Source: Pseudomonas sp. GOM7 (GTDB lineage Bacteria > Pseudomonadota > Gammaproteobacteria > Pseudomonadales > Pseudomonadaceae). From it: 64,000 bases of DNA. Below, piece after piece: positions 8,792 through 16,076 of this stretch. Made by a program: the position numbers and the translations under genes. Numbering within the stretch: position 1 is the stretch's first letter; each line of letters starts with the position of its first letter. The notes under the pieces were generated by a model that saw only the letters and a list, made by a program, of their open reading frames with translations, ran no database searches and was not told the origin of the DNA. The DNA is taken from assembly GCF_026723825.1 (NCBI RefSeq), contig NZ_CP113519.1, forward strand, positions 1,736,001 to 1,800,000, given 5' to 3'.

Positions 8792-9910
8792 ATGAAGCGA
8801 CTGGCCGGACTCTCCGCCCTTGCTCTGATCATCTCCAGCACCAGTGGTTGTGGCTGGCTCTGGGGTGAAAACGGTTATTTCCGTGATCGTGGCAGCGACT
8901 ACCTGGAAGCGCGGCAGACCGCGCCCATGAAACTCCCAGCCGACGTCGATGCCAAGCGCCTCGACCCGCTGCTGCCGGTGCCCGCTCAGGTGCCCAACGA
9001 CACCCAGACCTCCGGTGAATTCGAGGTGCCGCGCCCGCAGACCATGCAAGTGCGTAGCGACGAGCGCGACTTCAGCCTGCAGCGCAGCGGTGATTCGCGC
9101 TGGATCGTGGCCCAGCGCGTGCCGGCCGAAGTCTGGCCGTTGGCTCGCCAGTTCTTCGAGGACAACGGCTTTCGCATCGCCGACGAGCGTCCGCAGGTGG
9201 GTGAGTTCACCACCGCCTGGCAGCGTTTCGACGAACTCTCCGCCAACATGGCGCGCCGTCTGAGCAGCCGCGTATCCGGCGTCGCCGCCGATGCCGAAAC
9301 CCGCGTGCGCGTGCGCATCGAGCCAGGCGTGCAACGCAACACCAGCGAAGTCTTCGTCACCAGCGTCCAGCGCCCGGCCGGCAGCACCGCCGATGTGGCC
9401 TTCGCCGCCAGCGGCAACGCCAGCCTCGAAGGCGCCTTGCTCGACGAGATGATGGTCAGCATGGCGCGCAGCGTCGAGCAGGGTGGTTCGGTTTCCCTGC
9501 TCGCTGCCCGCGACTTCGACGCGCCGAGCCGCGCCAGCCTCAGCGAAGACGGCAACGGCAATCCGGTACTCAACCTGAGCGCCGACTTCGACCGCGCCTG
9601 GTCGGGCGTAGGCCGCTCCCTGGAGCTGGCCGACATTCGCGTCGACGACCTCAACCGCAGCCTTGGCGTGTACTACATCAACCTGGCCGAAGGCGCGCAG
9701 AGGCGTGACGAGAAGCCGGGCTTCTTCCGCCGCCTGTTCGGCAGCGAGCCAAGCAAGGAAGAGATCGAAGCCCGCGCCGAGCGTTACCAGGTACGCCTGA
9801 CCACCGTCGGTGAAGGCGTTCAGGTCACCGTGGAAAAAGACCTCAACACCATCGCGCCGGACGATGTGGCGCGCCGCGTACTGGGGCTGATCCAGGACAA
9901 TCTCGGCTAA
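8792..9910 (+). CDS. bamC: Outer membrane assembly lipoprotein BamC
   Basis: A 372-residue lipoprotein of the beta-barrel assembly machinery. The ATG at 8792 gives [21 protein letters not shown], a lipoprotein signal whose lipobox Cys is in STSGCG; a longer reading from 8756 would add 12 residues that overlap dapA and spoil the signal. An unstructured N-terminal region (which contacts BamD in E. coli) is followed by two helix-grip domains. It probably shares the dapA transcript. Confidence 0.9.
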   Translation: MKRLAGLSALALIISSTSGCGWLWGENGYFRDRGSDYLEARQTAPMKLPADVDAKRLDPLLPVPAQVPNDTQTSGEFEVPRPQTMQVRSDERDFSLQRSGDSRWIVAQRVPAEVWPLARQFFEDNGFRIADERPQVGEFTTAWQRFDELSANMARRLSSRVSGVAADAETRVRVRIEPGVQRNTSEVFVTSVQRPAGSTADVAFAASGNASLEGALLDEMMVSMARSVEQGGSVSLLAARDFDAPSRASLSEDGNGNPVLNLSADFDRAWSGVGRSLELADIRVDDLNRSLGVYYINLAEGAQRRDEKPGFFRRLFGSEPSKEEIEARAERYQVRLTTVGEGVQVTVEKDLNTIAPDDVARRVLGLIQDNLG

Positions 9911-9940
9911 ACGGCCCGCAAGCCCAGCCGATCACCGATA

Positions 9941-9970
9941 GGCGAAACCCGCGCAGGGTTTCGCCTGTTT
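9941..9970 (+). terminator. Probable terminator after bamC
   Basis: Inverted repeat GGCGAAACCC / GGGTTTCGCC with a 5-base loop, followed by TGTTTCGTTT. The T-run is interrupted, so termination strength is uncertain. Confidence 0.6.
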
Positions 9971-9996
9971 CGTTTGCCAGAGACGGAAATGCCGAC

Positions 9997-10866
9997 ATGA
10001 GCACACCCACCACCCTGAGCCTGAAGAAAATCTACTCGGGCAAGGTTCGCGACCTCTACGAAATCGACGACAAGCGCATGCTGATGGTGGCGACCGATCG
10101 TCTCTCGGCATTCGACGTCATCCTCGAACAACCCATCCCGGAGAAGGGCAAGATCCTCACCGCCATCTCCAACTTCTGGTTCGACAAACTGGCCGGCGTG
10201 GTGCCCAACCACTTCACCGGCGACCAGGTCGAAGACGTTGTGCCGGCTGCCGAACTGCCCCTGGTCGAAGGCCGCGCTGTGGTCGCCAAGCGCCTCAAGC
10301 CAGTGGCCGTGGAAGCCATCGTGCGTGGCTACATCGTCGGCTCCGGCTGGAAGGAATACCAGAAGAGCGGCACCGTCTGCGGCATCGCCCTGCCGGCGGG
10401 CCTCAAGGAAGCGGCCAAGCTGCCGCAACCGATCTTCACCCCCTCCACCAAGGCCGCCGTAGGCGACCATGACGAGAACATCAGCTTCGAGCAGTGCGAA
10501 GCCATCATCGGCGCCGAACTGGCCGCCCAGGTGCGCGACACCGCTATCAAGCTGTACAGCACTGCCGTCGAATACGCCGCCACGCGCGGTATCATCATCG
10601 CCGACACCAAGTTCGAGTTCGGCCTCGATGAAGACGGCACCCTGACCCTGATGGACGAAGTGCTGACCCCGGACTCCAGCCGCTTCTGGCCGGCCGACAG
10701 CTATGCCGAAGGCAGCAACCCGCCGAGCTTCGACAAACAGTTCGTGCGCGACTGGTTGGAATCCACCGGCTGGAACAAACAGCCGCCGGCCCCGGCCGTA
10801 CCGGCAGAGGTGGCGCAGAAGACCGCCGACAAGTATCGCGAAGCCCTGACTCGTCTCACCGCCTGA
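9997..10866 (+). CDS. purC: SAICAR synthase (PurC), long form
   Basis: A 289-residue phosphoribosylaminoimidazole-succinocarboxamide synthase, the aspartate-adding ATP-dependent step of purine synthesis. Signatures include [12 protein letters not shown] near the start, DRLSAFDVI, the [12 protein letters not shown] block and [28 protein letters not shown] at the active site. It is of the longer type (about 290-300 residues, as in yeast Ade1 and many beta-proteobacteria). The short PurC of about 236 residues that I recall at this locus in P. aeruginosa is absent, and no metallo-hydrolase gene stands between bamC and purC as I recall there. A stem-loop follows the stop. Confidence 0.93.
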   Translation: MSTPTTLSLKKIYSGKVRDLYEIDDKRMLMVATDRLSAFDVILEQPIPEKGKILTAISNFWFDKLAGVVPNHFTGDQVEDVVPAAELPLVEGRAVVAKRLKPVAVEAIVRGYIVGSGWKEYQKSGTVCGIALPAGLKEAAKLPQPIFTPSTKAAVGDHDENISFEQCEAIIGAELAAQVRDTAIKLYSTAVEYAATRGIIIADTKFEFGLDEDGTLTLMDEVLTPDSSRFWPADSYAEGSNPPSFDKQFVRDWLESTGWNKQPPAPAVPAEVAQKTADKYREALTRLTA

Positions 10867-10874
10867 TCAGCCAG

Positions 10875-10905
10875 CCAGGCCGAGCCAGCCTCGGCCTGGG
10901 CTTTC
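10875..10905 (+). terminator. Hairpin after purC
   Basis: Perfect 10 bp stem CCAGGCCGAG / CTCGGCCTGG followed by GCTTTC. The T content is short, but the position just after the stop fits termination. Confidence 0.55.
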
Positions 10906-10985
10906 ACAAGCGCCTGATAGCACACGAAATTTTTTCAAAATAAGCTTCGCCAAACGTCATCGAACTGTTATCATGCGCGCCGCTT

Positions 10986-11075
10986 GGGAAGATGCCGGAG
11001 TGGTCGAACGGGACGGATTCGAAATCCGTTGTGTCAGCAATGGCACCTAGGGTTCAAATCCCTATCTTCCCGCCA
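10986..11075 (+). tRNA. tRNA-Ser(CGA)
   Basis: A 90-base tRNA including encoded CCA. The acceptor stem GGGAAGA pairs with TCTTCCC and is followed by G-CCA. The anticodon stem ACGGA / TCCGT closes the loop TTCGAAA with anticodon CGA (reads UCG, serine). A long variable arm and a GGTTCAAATCC T-loop are present, as expected of a class II tRNA. Its 3' end is repeated, with small changes, at 16,827, 25,117 and 26,698, so the gene is the integration target of the island that follows. Confidence 0.96.
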
Positions 11076-11087
11076 TATCTCAAGCCT

Positions 11088-11127
11088 AAGCCCCTGAAAT
11101 TCCTAGAGTTTCGGGGCTTTTGCTTTT
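11088..11127 (+). terminator. Terminator after tRNA-Ser
   Basis: AAGCCCC-TGAAA pairs with TTTC-GGGGCTT, followed by TTGCTTTT. Similar AAGCCCC...GGGGCTT hairpins follow the tRNA fragments at 25,117 and 26,698, as if each integration carried or duplicated the tRNA tail. Confidence 0.75.
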
Positions 11128-11160
11128 CAGGGCATTATCGGCAACGTGCCGGACAATGCA

Positions 11161-11412
11161 TCAGTTATCCAGGACCCTGGCACGGCGAGCGGCGAACTCA
11201 GCTTCCACCTCGGCATTGTGCCGGCCATGACCAGCCTCTACCGATGCCCTGGCAGCGGCTACCTTGGCCTGCACGAATTCATCATGCTGTTTGGCTTGCC
11301 GCTGCTCGCGCATAAGGCCTTGAGTTACCGGAAAGTGCGGCCTGTGCGTAGGCTGAGCGGCTGTCTTGCATTCAGGCTCAAGCTTCGAGTTGAAAGCTGT
11401 TTCTTTGGTCAT
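11161..11412 (-). CDS. Putative antitoxin-like small protein, no toxin partner
   Basis: An 83-residue, highly charged, probably helical protein. The C-terminal half (HDEFVQAKVAAARASVEAGHG, then an acidic/arginine-rich end) resembles the short helix-turn-helix pairs of 'stability determinant' and PaaA2-type antitoxins, in which a YDxWFRAKV-like segment is followed by a conserved xHxEVxAxF. Such antitoxins normally precede a ParE-type toxin gene; here the next sequence downstream on this strand is the tRNA terminator, so no toxin is present. The resemblance is by eye and moderate. It could also be an unrelated small island protein. Confidence 0.45.
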   Translation of the reverse strand: MTKETAFNSKLEPECKTAAQPTHRPHFPVTQGLMREQRQAKQHDEFVQAKVAAARASVEAGHGRHNAEVEAEFAARRARVLDN

Positions 11413-11448
11413 GGCGCAAGCCTATCAGTCAATTCTTGGTTCTTCAGG

Positions 11449-11553
11449 GGCAGATCACGATTTTGGGAGAAGTTAATCGTGGTCTGTCCCTTATTGTTCC
11501 TGATTTCAGAGATTCTATTAAGAATGGGGGACATATGGTCTGTCCCCTGTTTG
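11449..11553. repeat. Interspersed palindromic repeat (GGTCTGTCCC type)
   Basis: Inverted arms CAGATCACGATT and AATCGTGGTCTG (11,452-11,486) are followed by a second partial unit containing GGTCTGTCCCC near 11,538. This resembles REP-type sequences seen beside REP-associated transposases in pseudomonads. It occupies the place where the last attC of the cassette array would be expected. Confidence 0.45.
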
Positions 11554-11560
11554 GGAGTCT

Positions 11561-12025
11561 CTATAGGCTATCCGCCTCCTTTATCCAACCTTCTGCCGTA
11601 ACCACATAAATACCATCAGGTGTATGGCACTTCATTCCAATGGATTCGCCTACTGTACCAGGATAAAAGTGCCTTTCTCTTTCAGTGACATCAGTTAAAA
11701 TATCCATTGCACACCTGAAAACATTCTTGCCGCGACCGACGATATAAGCCAGTCCCAAATGCTCCTCGGCTGACCATAGATGAAATTTTGTCAGGAACTC
11801 GTTTGCCAGCTCTTGTTCGATCAGTGCGTGAGCGGCAGCGAGACGAAGCATGGATTTCGTCGCCCAGTATGCCTTGAACTCTTTGCAGGCGAGTTCATGC
11901 TCATAATCTCCGGTGTATATACGCACAGGGAGTTTGGGTATTAGTGGAATCATAGTTCGATACCAAGAGGCGGCTTGGTTGCAACTCATGGACATGGGAG
12001 AGGGGACTGCAATTGTGTCTTTCAT
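11561..12025 (-). CDS. Hypothetical protein, last gene of cassette array A
   Basis: A 154-residue protein with no recognised domain. The central part (CKEFKAYWATKSMLRLAAAHALIEQELANEFLTKFHLWSAEEHLGLAYIVG) looks largely helical. It starts just after the attC at 12,085, as a cassette gene would, but no attC follows its stop, so its own recombination site seems lost to the adjacent interspersed repeat. No membrane segments or signal peptide. Codon use is more AT-rich than in the core genes to the left. Function unknown. Confidence 0.6.
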   Translation of the reverse strand: MKDTIAVPSPMSMSCNQAASWYRTMIPLIPKLPVRIYTGDYEHELACKEFKAYWATKSMLRLAAAHALIEQELANEFLTKFHLWSAEEHLGLAYIVGRGKNVFRCAMDILTDVTERERHFYPGTVGESIGMKCHTPDGIYVVTAEGWIKEADSL

Positions 12026-12084
12026 TGGGCAAAATCTCTCAGTTTAGATAAGGCTTTTTCGGGTGGTAATATGCAGGACATGCC

Positions 12085-12159
12085 ACCTAACGTTTGGTTA
12101 AGGGGCGGGCTTTAGCCCGTCCCAGTGAGCGAAGCGAACGGTTTGAACCACTAGTTAGG
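12085..12159 (-). repeat. attC site A1
   Basis: Integron cassette recombination site read on the minus strand. On the plus strand it begins CCTAACGTTTGGTTAAGG and ends CTAGTTAGGT, with an inner GGGCGGGC/GCCCGTCCC stem and GTGAGCGAAGCGAAC. It has the R-box/L-box layout of Pseudomonas chromosomal-integron attC sites. Confidence 0.85.
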
Positions 12160-12436
12160 TATCTGCTTTCGAGTAATCATAGTCTTCAAAGTTGAGCCCG
12201 GAAGCTGAGCCAATAACGGAGCCGCCAAAGCAGCACTCCGGATTAGGGCAAACAGCTGATACCCCATCTTGCCAAGACTTGATGTCCGATGGTGGAAAGC
12301 GTCTGTAGCAGTTAGTGCACATGCATATGTCGCTTGCTTCAACTTCGCAGCGGTTCCCCCATGTGTGACTCTCAAGACTCTCTCCGAGCTCTCGTAGTCT
12401 TTCTTTTGAGAAACCCTTGGGATTGTGCATGTACAC
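12155..12436 (-). CDS. Cassette-encoded zinc-ribbon protein
   Basis: A 93-residue protein with cysteine pairs ICMCTNC and AVCPNPECC around a 'RRFPPSDIKSWQDG' segment, ending in SVIGSASGLNFEDYDY. This resembles small cytoplasmic zinc-ribbon proteins of the form CxxCxxxFxxxEI...W...TAxCPYCGxDSVIGxxSG, whose function is unknown. Its TAA stop lies inside the attC that follows (plus-strand tta at 12,155-12,157), so gene and recombination site form one compact cassette. The start lies 25 bases from the next attC. Confidence 0.7.
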   Translation of the reverse strand: MYMHNPKGFSKERLRELGESLESHTWGNRCEVEASDICMCTNCYRRFPPSDIKSWQDGVSAVCPNPECCFGGSVIGSASGLNFEDYDYSKADT

Positions 12437-12460
12437 TTTCCTCTGTATCTCAGTGCGGTA

Positions 12461-12536
12461 GCCTAACGTTTGGTTAAGGGGCCGGCTTTAGCTGGTTCCA
12501 GTGAGCGAAGCGAACGATTTGAACCACTAGTTAGGT
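12461..12536 (-). repeat. attC site A2
   Basis: Begins GCCTAACGTTTGGTTAAGG and ends CTAGTTAGGTG on the plus strand, with the GCCGGCTTTAGCTGG inner arm. Same family as A1. Confidence 0.85.
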
Positions 12537-12916
12537 GCTGGATTAACTGATAGGACTGCTTCATACACTCCGCTTTCGGGGCTGAAGGGTATAAAGCTGT
12601 TTACCCCTTTTTGAACCCACAACTTACCGCACGACTGACACTCGTAGGCCATAATAGAGTTGTTCAATAATGTGCTTCCGATAATGTCGTAGCAGGCTTC
12701 GGCCGCTTTCGGTCGCCAGGGCGTATTTCCGTATCGTTTATCTAAATGAGCTTCTAGATTTCCAGCTTTTGCTGCAATTAATAGAGAGTTCATTTCTTGC
12801 GCCAAGTCTTGAATGAAATTCTCTTCCTGCTGATCTTTTATAATCAAGGCTTTGTAGGGCAGTGAGTCCGTTTGGTCACGGATTATATTGCCGCATGTGC
12901 ATGCAAGCTTACTCAT
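12527..12916 (-). CDS. Cassette-encoded hypothetical protein with zinc-ribbon-like cysteines
   Basis: A 129-residue protein. An N-terminal CTC pair (residues 6-8) and a C-terminal YECQSCGKLWVQ segment could together bind one zinc; the middle is helical and charged. No family recognised. The TAG stop falls within attC A2 (plus-strand cta at 12,527), and the start lies 6 bases from the interrupted attC A3, again a tight cassette. Probably a soluble cytoplasmic protein. Confidence 0.65.
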   Translation of the reverse strand: MSKLACTCGNIIRDQTDSLPYKALIIKDQQEENFIQDLAQEMNSLLIAAKAGNLEAHLDKRYGNTPWRPKAAEACYDIIGSTLLNNSIMAYECQSCGKLWVQKGVNSFIPFSPESGVYEAVLSVNPAPN

Positions 12917-12921
12917 GAAGC

Positions 12922-12991
12922 ACCTAACGATTAAGCTAAGGGGCCGGCTTCGCCGGATCCAGCGAACGAAGTGAGCGCTTTGAGTGCTGTA
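12922..12991 (-). repeat. attC site A3, distal part (interrupted by IS)
   Basis: Plus strand runs ACCTAACGATTAAGCTAAGG ... GAGTGCTGTA and then stops abruptly at the IS end. The missing piece, TACTATTGTTAGACG, lies after the IS at 13,947-13,963. Closely matches the interrupted site at 47,819-47,888. Confidence 0.85.
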
Positions 12992-13946
12992 ATGGACTCC
13001 CCCACGCCACAGTTCTATACCTGAGGGCTGTTATAGCTGAAATTGGGAGAGCCGTTATGAAGCGCATCGCTGTTGATCTGGTCAAGTCCGTTTACCAAGT
13101 TACCGAGAGTGTCCGTTTCGGCCAGGTGGTACAGCGCAAGCGGCTGAACCGAGAGGCGTTCCGACGATATATACAGGAGCAGGCCGAGCCGGTCGAGTGG
13201 GTGATGGAGGCCTGTGGCGCGGCACATTACTGGGGACGTTTCGCGCAATCGCTCGGTCATCAGGTCAAGCTGCTGCACCCGCGCTACGTGCGGCCCTATC
13301 GGCGACGCAACAAGACCGACCGCAACGACTGCGATGCTATGCTGGAAGCCGCGCGCTGCACCGACATTCATCCCGTGCCGGTGAAGAGCCACGATCAACA
13401 ACAGCTCCAGCAATTGCATGGGCTGCGGGAAACCTGGAAGAAGAGTCGCACCCAGCGCATCAACCTGCTGCGCGGCATGCTGCGTGAAGCGGGGATCGAA
13501 GCCCCGACCTCGACCGCCGCCTTTATCCGTGCAGCCAGTGAGCTGGTTGAACAACCGGAACTCAAAACCTTGAGCCGCCTACTGCATATCGTCCTGGCCG
13601 AGATCAACCTGTACGAACAGTGCATGGCCGAATGCGAACAGCAGCTCAAGCGCTGGCATGTTGACGATGAAATCGTGCGCAAACTGGATGAGGTCAGCGG
13701 TATTGGGCTGCTGACTGCCAGCGCCCTGACCGCCGCTATCGGTAAGCCTGAGCGCTTTGCCAATGGCCGCCAGCTCAGCGCCTGGCTGGGTATGACACCG
13801 CGCGAGTTCAGCACCGGCAATAGCCGCAAGCTCGGCCATATCAGCCGACAGGGCAATGTCTATGTACGCACGTTATTGATCCACGGCTCACGTGCAGCCT
13901 TGCTCGCCGCGCAACGCTTTGCTCACTACTTGTGGGGAGAGTCCAT
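12992..13946 (+). mobile_element. IS1111-group (IS110 family) element in attC, internally deleted
   Basis: Ends are marked by sub-terminal inverted repeats ATGGACTCCCCCAC (left) and GTGGGGAGAGTCCAT (right). The element splits attC A3 between TAT and TACAGCA, the behaviour described for the IS1111-attC group. The right part is deleted: coding sequence stops at about residue 290 and joins directly to the terminal ACTACTTGTGGGG segment, so the C-terminal coding region known from the second copy is missing. Confidence 0.85.
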
Positions 13947-13959
13947 ATACTATTGTTAG
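13057..13959 (+). pseudogene. IS110/IS1111 transposase, C-terminally truncated
   Basis: About 290 residues of a DEDD transposase. The N-terminal domain has Asp in KRIAVDLVKSVY, Glu in WVMEACG and the acidic pair in DRNDCDAMLEAA; the C-terminal Transposase_20 domain follows with DEVSGIGLLTASALTAAIG, FANGRQLSAWLG and RKLGHISRQGN. After LLAAQRF the sequence runs out of the IS into attC and ends ...YLWGESIYYC. The copy at 47 kb retains the tail that is lost here (RIGHNKGAMALANKLVRICW and about 30 more residues). The acidic residues are intact, but loss of the tail makes activity doubtful. Confidence 0.85.
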
Positions 13960-14318
13960 ACGCCATACCCACTGTAAGTAGAACCTGCGTAGTAGAAAAC
14001 CCAGCCGGAAATGTAAGGCAACAGCGCTATAAATAGGAAGACCAAAAATACTAGCGCGCCTCGCCAGCCTCGCGTATGGATGAGATACGCCGGCAATAAA
14101 ATGGGCCAGAGGAAGAAAATAAAAGCGCCAAACTCATAAGGACGATGGAAATTATATTTCTTTGCGTCATCCAGACACCATAAGGCAACCATAAGAGCGA
14201 AAGACCAAGCCATTAAATTTTCGTACTGAGGCGCAGGGTCATAACCCAAGTAACCCATGATTGAGTAATGGGCTATCGAGATTGCGACTACGATTGCAAT
14301 ATTGGTGGGCTTACGCAT
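13956..14318 (-). CDS. Cassette-encoded membrane protein
   Basis: A 120-residue hydrophobic protein with about four predicted membrane helices (around NIAIVVAISIAHYSIMGYLG, MAWSFALMVALWCL, FGAFIFFLWPILLPAYLI and ALVFLVFLFIALLPYISGW). No family recognised. Its TAA stop uses the tta of the attC end at 13,956-13,958, the part of attC A3 that lies beyond the IS, so the cassette was intact before the insertion. It is AT-rich compared with the chromosome. Confidence 0.65.
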   Translation of the reverse strand: MRKPTNIAIVVAISIAHYSIMGYLGYDPAPQYENLMAWSFALMVALWCLDDAKKYNFHRPYEFGAFIFFLWPILLPAYLIHTRGWRGALVFLVFLFIALLPYISGWVFYYAGSTYSGYGV

Positions 14319-14331
14319 AACTTCCTTGTGG

Positions 14332-14407
14332 TGTCTAATGTTTGGTTAAGGGGCCGGCTTTAGCCGGTTCCGAGTGAGCGAAGCGAGCGATTTGAATTGT
14401 TAGGTCC
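14332..14407 (-). repeat. attC site A4
   Basis: Plus strand begins GTCTAATGTTTGGTTAAGG, has a GCCGGCTTTAGCCGG inner stem and ends TTGAATTGTTAGGTC. Same family as the other sites. Confidence 0.85.
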
Positions 14408-14841
14408 TATAGGAGGCACCGTGGGTCACCGCCAATTGCACTTTCATTTAGTTTATCGAAGTACCTCTCCCAAACGAAGTTGTAAGCTGTGGCAGACATT
14501 TTTGTTGTGCAGTTGAAGTTTCCGTTTGATATTAATATATTTAAGAAATAACCGGCACCCGTACCTGATGGTGAGTAAACTGAAAGTTCCGTGGCTTCAT
14601 CGGTTGTTTCTTTTTTAAGCTGCTGGTTGTTCACGAAGCCAACGCCATTTCCAGTGCTGACGTAGCTTGGTTTAAAGCACTTTAATAAGTATCTCTCAAC
14701 TCGGCTTTCGACTAATGTTCGCTCATAAGCGAAGCAGTATTCGGGGCTTTTATTGCCGGACTGTGCAAGCTCTTCCTTTGTTTCGGGAAAAATCGAACAT
14801 CCGCTTAGAAGGCTGAGGGAGAATGCTATGGTTTTTTTCAT
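14407..14841 (-). CDS. Cassette-encoded lipoprotein
   Basis: A 144-residue protein starting MKKTIAFSLSLLSGCSIF: a short lipoprotein signal with lipobox LLSGC, so the mature protein should begin at Cys15 and be membrane-anchored in the periplasm. Four further cysteines in the mature part (YCFAYE, KCFKP, NCTT, RCLL) could form disulfides. No family recognised. The stop lies at the edge of attC A4 and the start is 13 bases from attC A5. Confidence 0.7.
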   Translation of the reverse strand: MKKTIAFSLSLLSGCSIFPETKEELAQSGNKSPEYCFAYERTLVESRVERYLLKCFKPSYVSTGNGVGFVNNQQLKKETTDEATELSVYSPSGTGAGYFLNILISNGNFNCTTKMSATAYNFVWERYFDKLNESAIGGDPRCLL

Positions 14842-14854
14842 GACTTTAAGTGGT

Positions 14855-14930
14855 GCCTGACGTTTGGTTAAGGGGCGGGCTTTAGCCCGTCCCAGTGAGC
14901 GAAGCGAACGTTTTGAACCGCTAGTTAGGC
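14855..14930 (-). repeat. attC site A5
   Basis: Plus strand begins GCCTGACGTTTGGTTAAGG (one change in the first box) and ends CTAGTTAGGC. GGGCGGGCTTTAGCCCGTCC inner stem. Confidence 0.85.
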
Positions 14931-15000
14931 AGCCTGCAAACCATCACTATTTCTCCAATACAACGTTGATTCGTACTGGAATGAAACCACAAAATTAGCA

Positions 15001-15168
15001 TCACCGAACGGGGCATAAGTGCTCCCACCCAAACTTCGGTCTCCATTTTCTCCATATCTCTGCCTCCCATCTATTGCAGCGTGCCCCGCAGGTAACATTT
15101 CCTATTCGAGGTATTTTTATTGCCCATCTTGATGCAATAAAGACTCTTCGATATACACCTGCGGGCAT
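15001..15168 (-). CDS. Small cassette ORF, 55 residues
   Basis: Between attC A5 and A6 the only plausible gene is this 55-codon frame on the cassette strand. It begins MPAGVYRRVFIASRWAIKIP, contains NVTCGARCNRW and ends HLCPVR, with tryptophans spaced along it. The start lies about 10 bases from the attC, as in the other cassettes. The Cys and Trp pattern and lack of in-frame stops favour a real small protein, but no family is recognised and the stop is 70 bases short of the next attC, unlike its neighbours. Confidence 0.45.
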   Translation of the reverse strand: MPAGVYRRVFIASRWAIKIPRIGNVTCGARCNRWEAEIWRKWRPKFGWEHLCPVR

Positions 15169-15177
15169 GCTTTGGGC

Positions 15178-15254
15178 ACCTAACGTTTGGTTAAGGGGCC
15201 GGCTTTAGCCGGTCCCGAGTGAGCGAAGCGAGCGGCTTGAACCAGTAGTTAGGT
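15178..15254 (-). repeat. attC site A6
   Basis: Plus strand begins ACCTAACGTTTGGTTAAGG and ends CAGTAGTTAGGTG with GCCGGCTTTAGCCGG stem. Confidence 0.85.
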
Positions 15255-15548
15255 GAACCACTGCCACTTACTAGAAATGCCAGAATATGCTTTTTCTGCT
15301 GTTTTCTTAACTTGTTCGATTGAGTCTCCACCGCCAGCGGCAAGAACCTCCCATTGCTCATTGCAATAGAAAAGGAGGTAGTCATCTTCTCCTGGGTTCT
15401 GGCATATAGAGAGCTTAGGGACTGGCCCTATAAGGTTTCCATCTACGTACGTGGTAACTCTGCCAGTATAGATAACGGATTCATCAACTACCGCAAAGGC
15501 TATTACCTTTGCGGAGTCCTGAATTGCGGGCGGCTTAGGTCTGTCCAT
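15249..15548 (-). CDS. Cassette-encoded hypothetical protein
   Basis: A 99-residue soluble protein (MDRPKPPAIQDSAKVIAFAVV...), with a beta-rich middle (ESVIYTGRVTTYVDG, YLLFYCNEQWEVLAAGG) and a C-terminal helix (SIEQVKKTAEKAYSGI). The layout resembles small immunity-type or single-domain cassette proteins, but no specific family is recognised. Its TAA stop is within attC A6 and its start is 5 bases from attC A7. Confidence 0.65.
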   Translation of the reverse strand: MDRPKPPAIQDSAKVIAFAVVDESVIYTGRVTTYVDGNLIGPVPKLSICQNPGEDDYLLFYCNEQWEVLAAGGGDSIEQVKKTAEKAYSGISSKWQWFT

Positions 15549-15552
15549 GGTT

Positions 15553-15640
15553 ACCTAACGATTAAGCTAACAGGCGAGCAAAAGCGCAGCTTTTGCGAGT
15601 CCAGTGAGCGAAGCGAACGGTGTTGAGCGACTTGTTATGC
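15553..15640 (-). repeat. attC site A7
   Basis: Longer variant: plus strand begins ACCTAACGATTAAGCTAAC, carries AAAAGCGCAGCTTTTGC as inner hairpin and ends ACTTGTTATGC. The CGATTAAGC left box is shared with A3 and with the first site of array B. Confidence 0.8.
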
Positions 15641-15988
15641 AACTGACCACCGATGCCCTTCAGGTAAGCACTCTTCGCATAGCGGTACACCATTAAGCAA
15701 CGCGCCATCAAAAACTATTATTTGCGTGTCATCGCTCAGGTCGAGCCCGGCAGGATTAGCTTCCCTGTTAACCATATAATGCCCACATTTTGAGCAGTTG
15801 CAAATTGAATATTTTTGTGTGCTTAAAAAGTGGGTTTCTCCGTATTGGTACTCGAACCCATACTTTGAGATTAATGAGGCTAACTCTGCTCTTAAACACT
15901 CAATTTTCTCACCCGGAATATCTAGTTCAATCTCGCTGCTGGAGAACTCAGAGGTGCAGCTGAATTTTGTAACAGCGAGATGTTTCAT
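15635..15988 (-). CDS. Cassette-encoded protein with zinc-ribbon motif
   Basis: A 117-residue protein. A CNCSKCGHY motif near residue 63 and a PLCEECLPEGH motif near the C-terminus form two cysteine pairs about 38 residues apart, as in a zinc ribbon. The N-terminal 45 residues look like beta strands plus a helix (EKIECLRAELASLISKYGF). Family not recognised. The stop is inside attC A7 and the start is about 16 bases from attC A8. Confidence 0.65.
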   Translation of the reverse strand: MKHLAVTKFSCTSEFSSSEIELDIPGEKIECLRAELASLISKYGFEYQYGETHFLSTQKYSICNCSKCGHYMVNREANPAGLDLSDDTQIIVFDGALLNGVPLCEECLPEGHRWSVA

Positions 15989-16003
15989 GTGTCACCCCTG
16001 AGG

Positions 16004-16076
16004 TGCATAACGTTCGACATGAGCGGCAGGATCAAGCGCAGCTTGAGCCTGTCCGCTCGATGGAGGGGTTAGGCGA
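16004..16076 (-). repeat. attC site A8
   Basis: A divergent, shorter site: plus strand begins GCATAACGTTCGACATGAGC, has CAAGCGCAGCTTGAG as the inner hairpin and ends GGGTTAGGCGAC. Confidence 0.75.

Noticed and set aside
11146..11601. 151-codon plus-strand frame over the antitoxin-like gene
   Set aside because: Runs through an interspersed repeat and opposes the more protein-like minus frame; no ribosome site or family features.
12085..16076. Regular repeats could be read as a CRISPR array
   Set aside because: Repeats are 70-90 bp imperfect palindromes separated by genes of 170-440 bp, not short repeats with 30-40 bp spacers; GTTAGGY cores identify attC sites.
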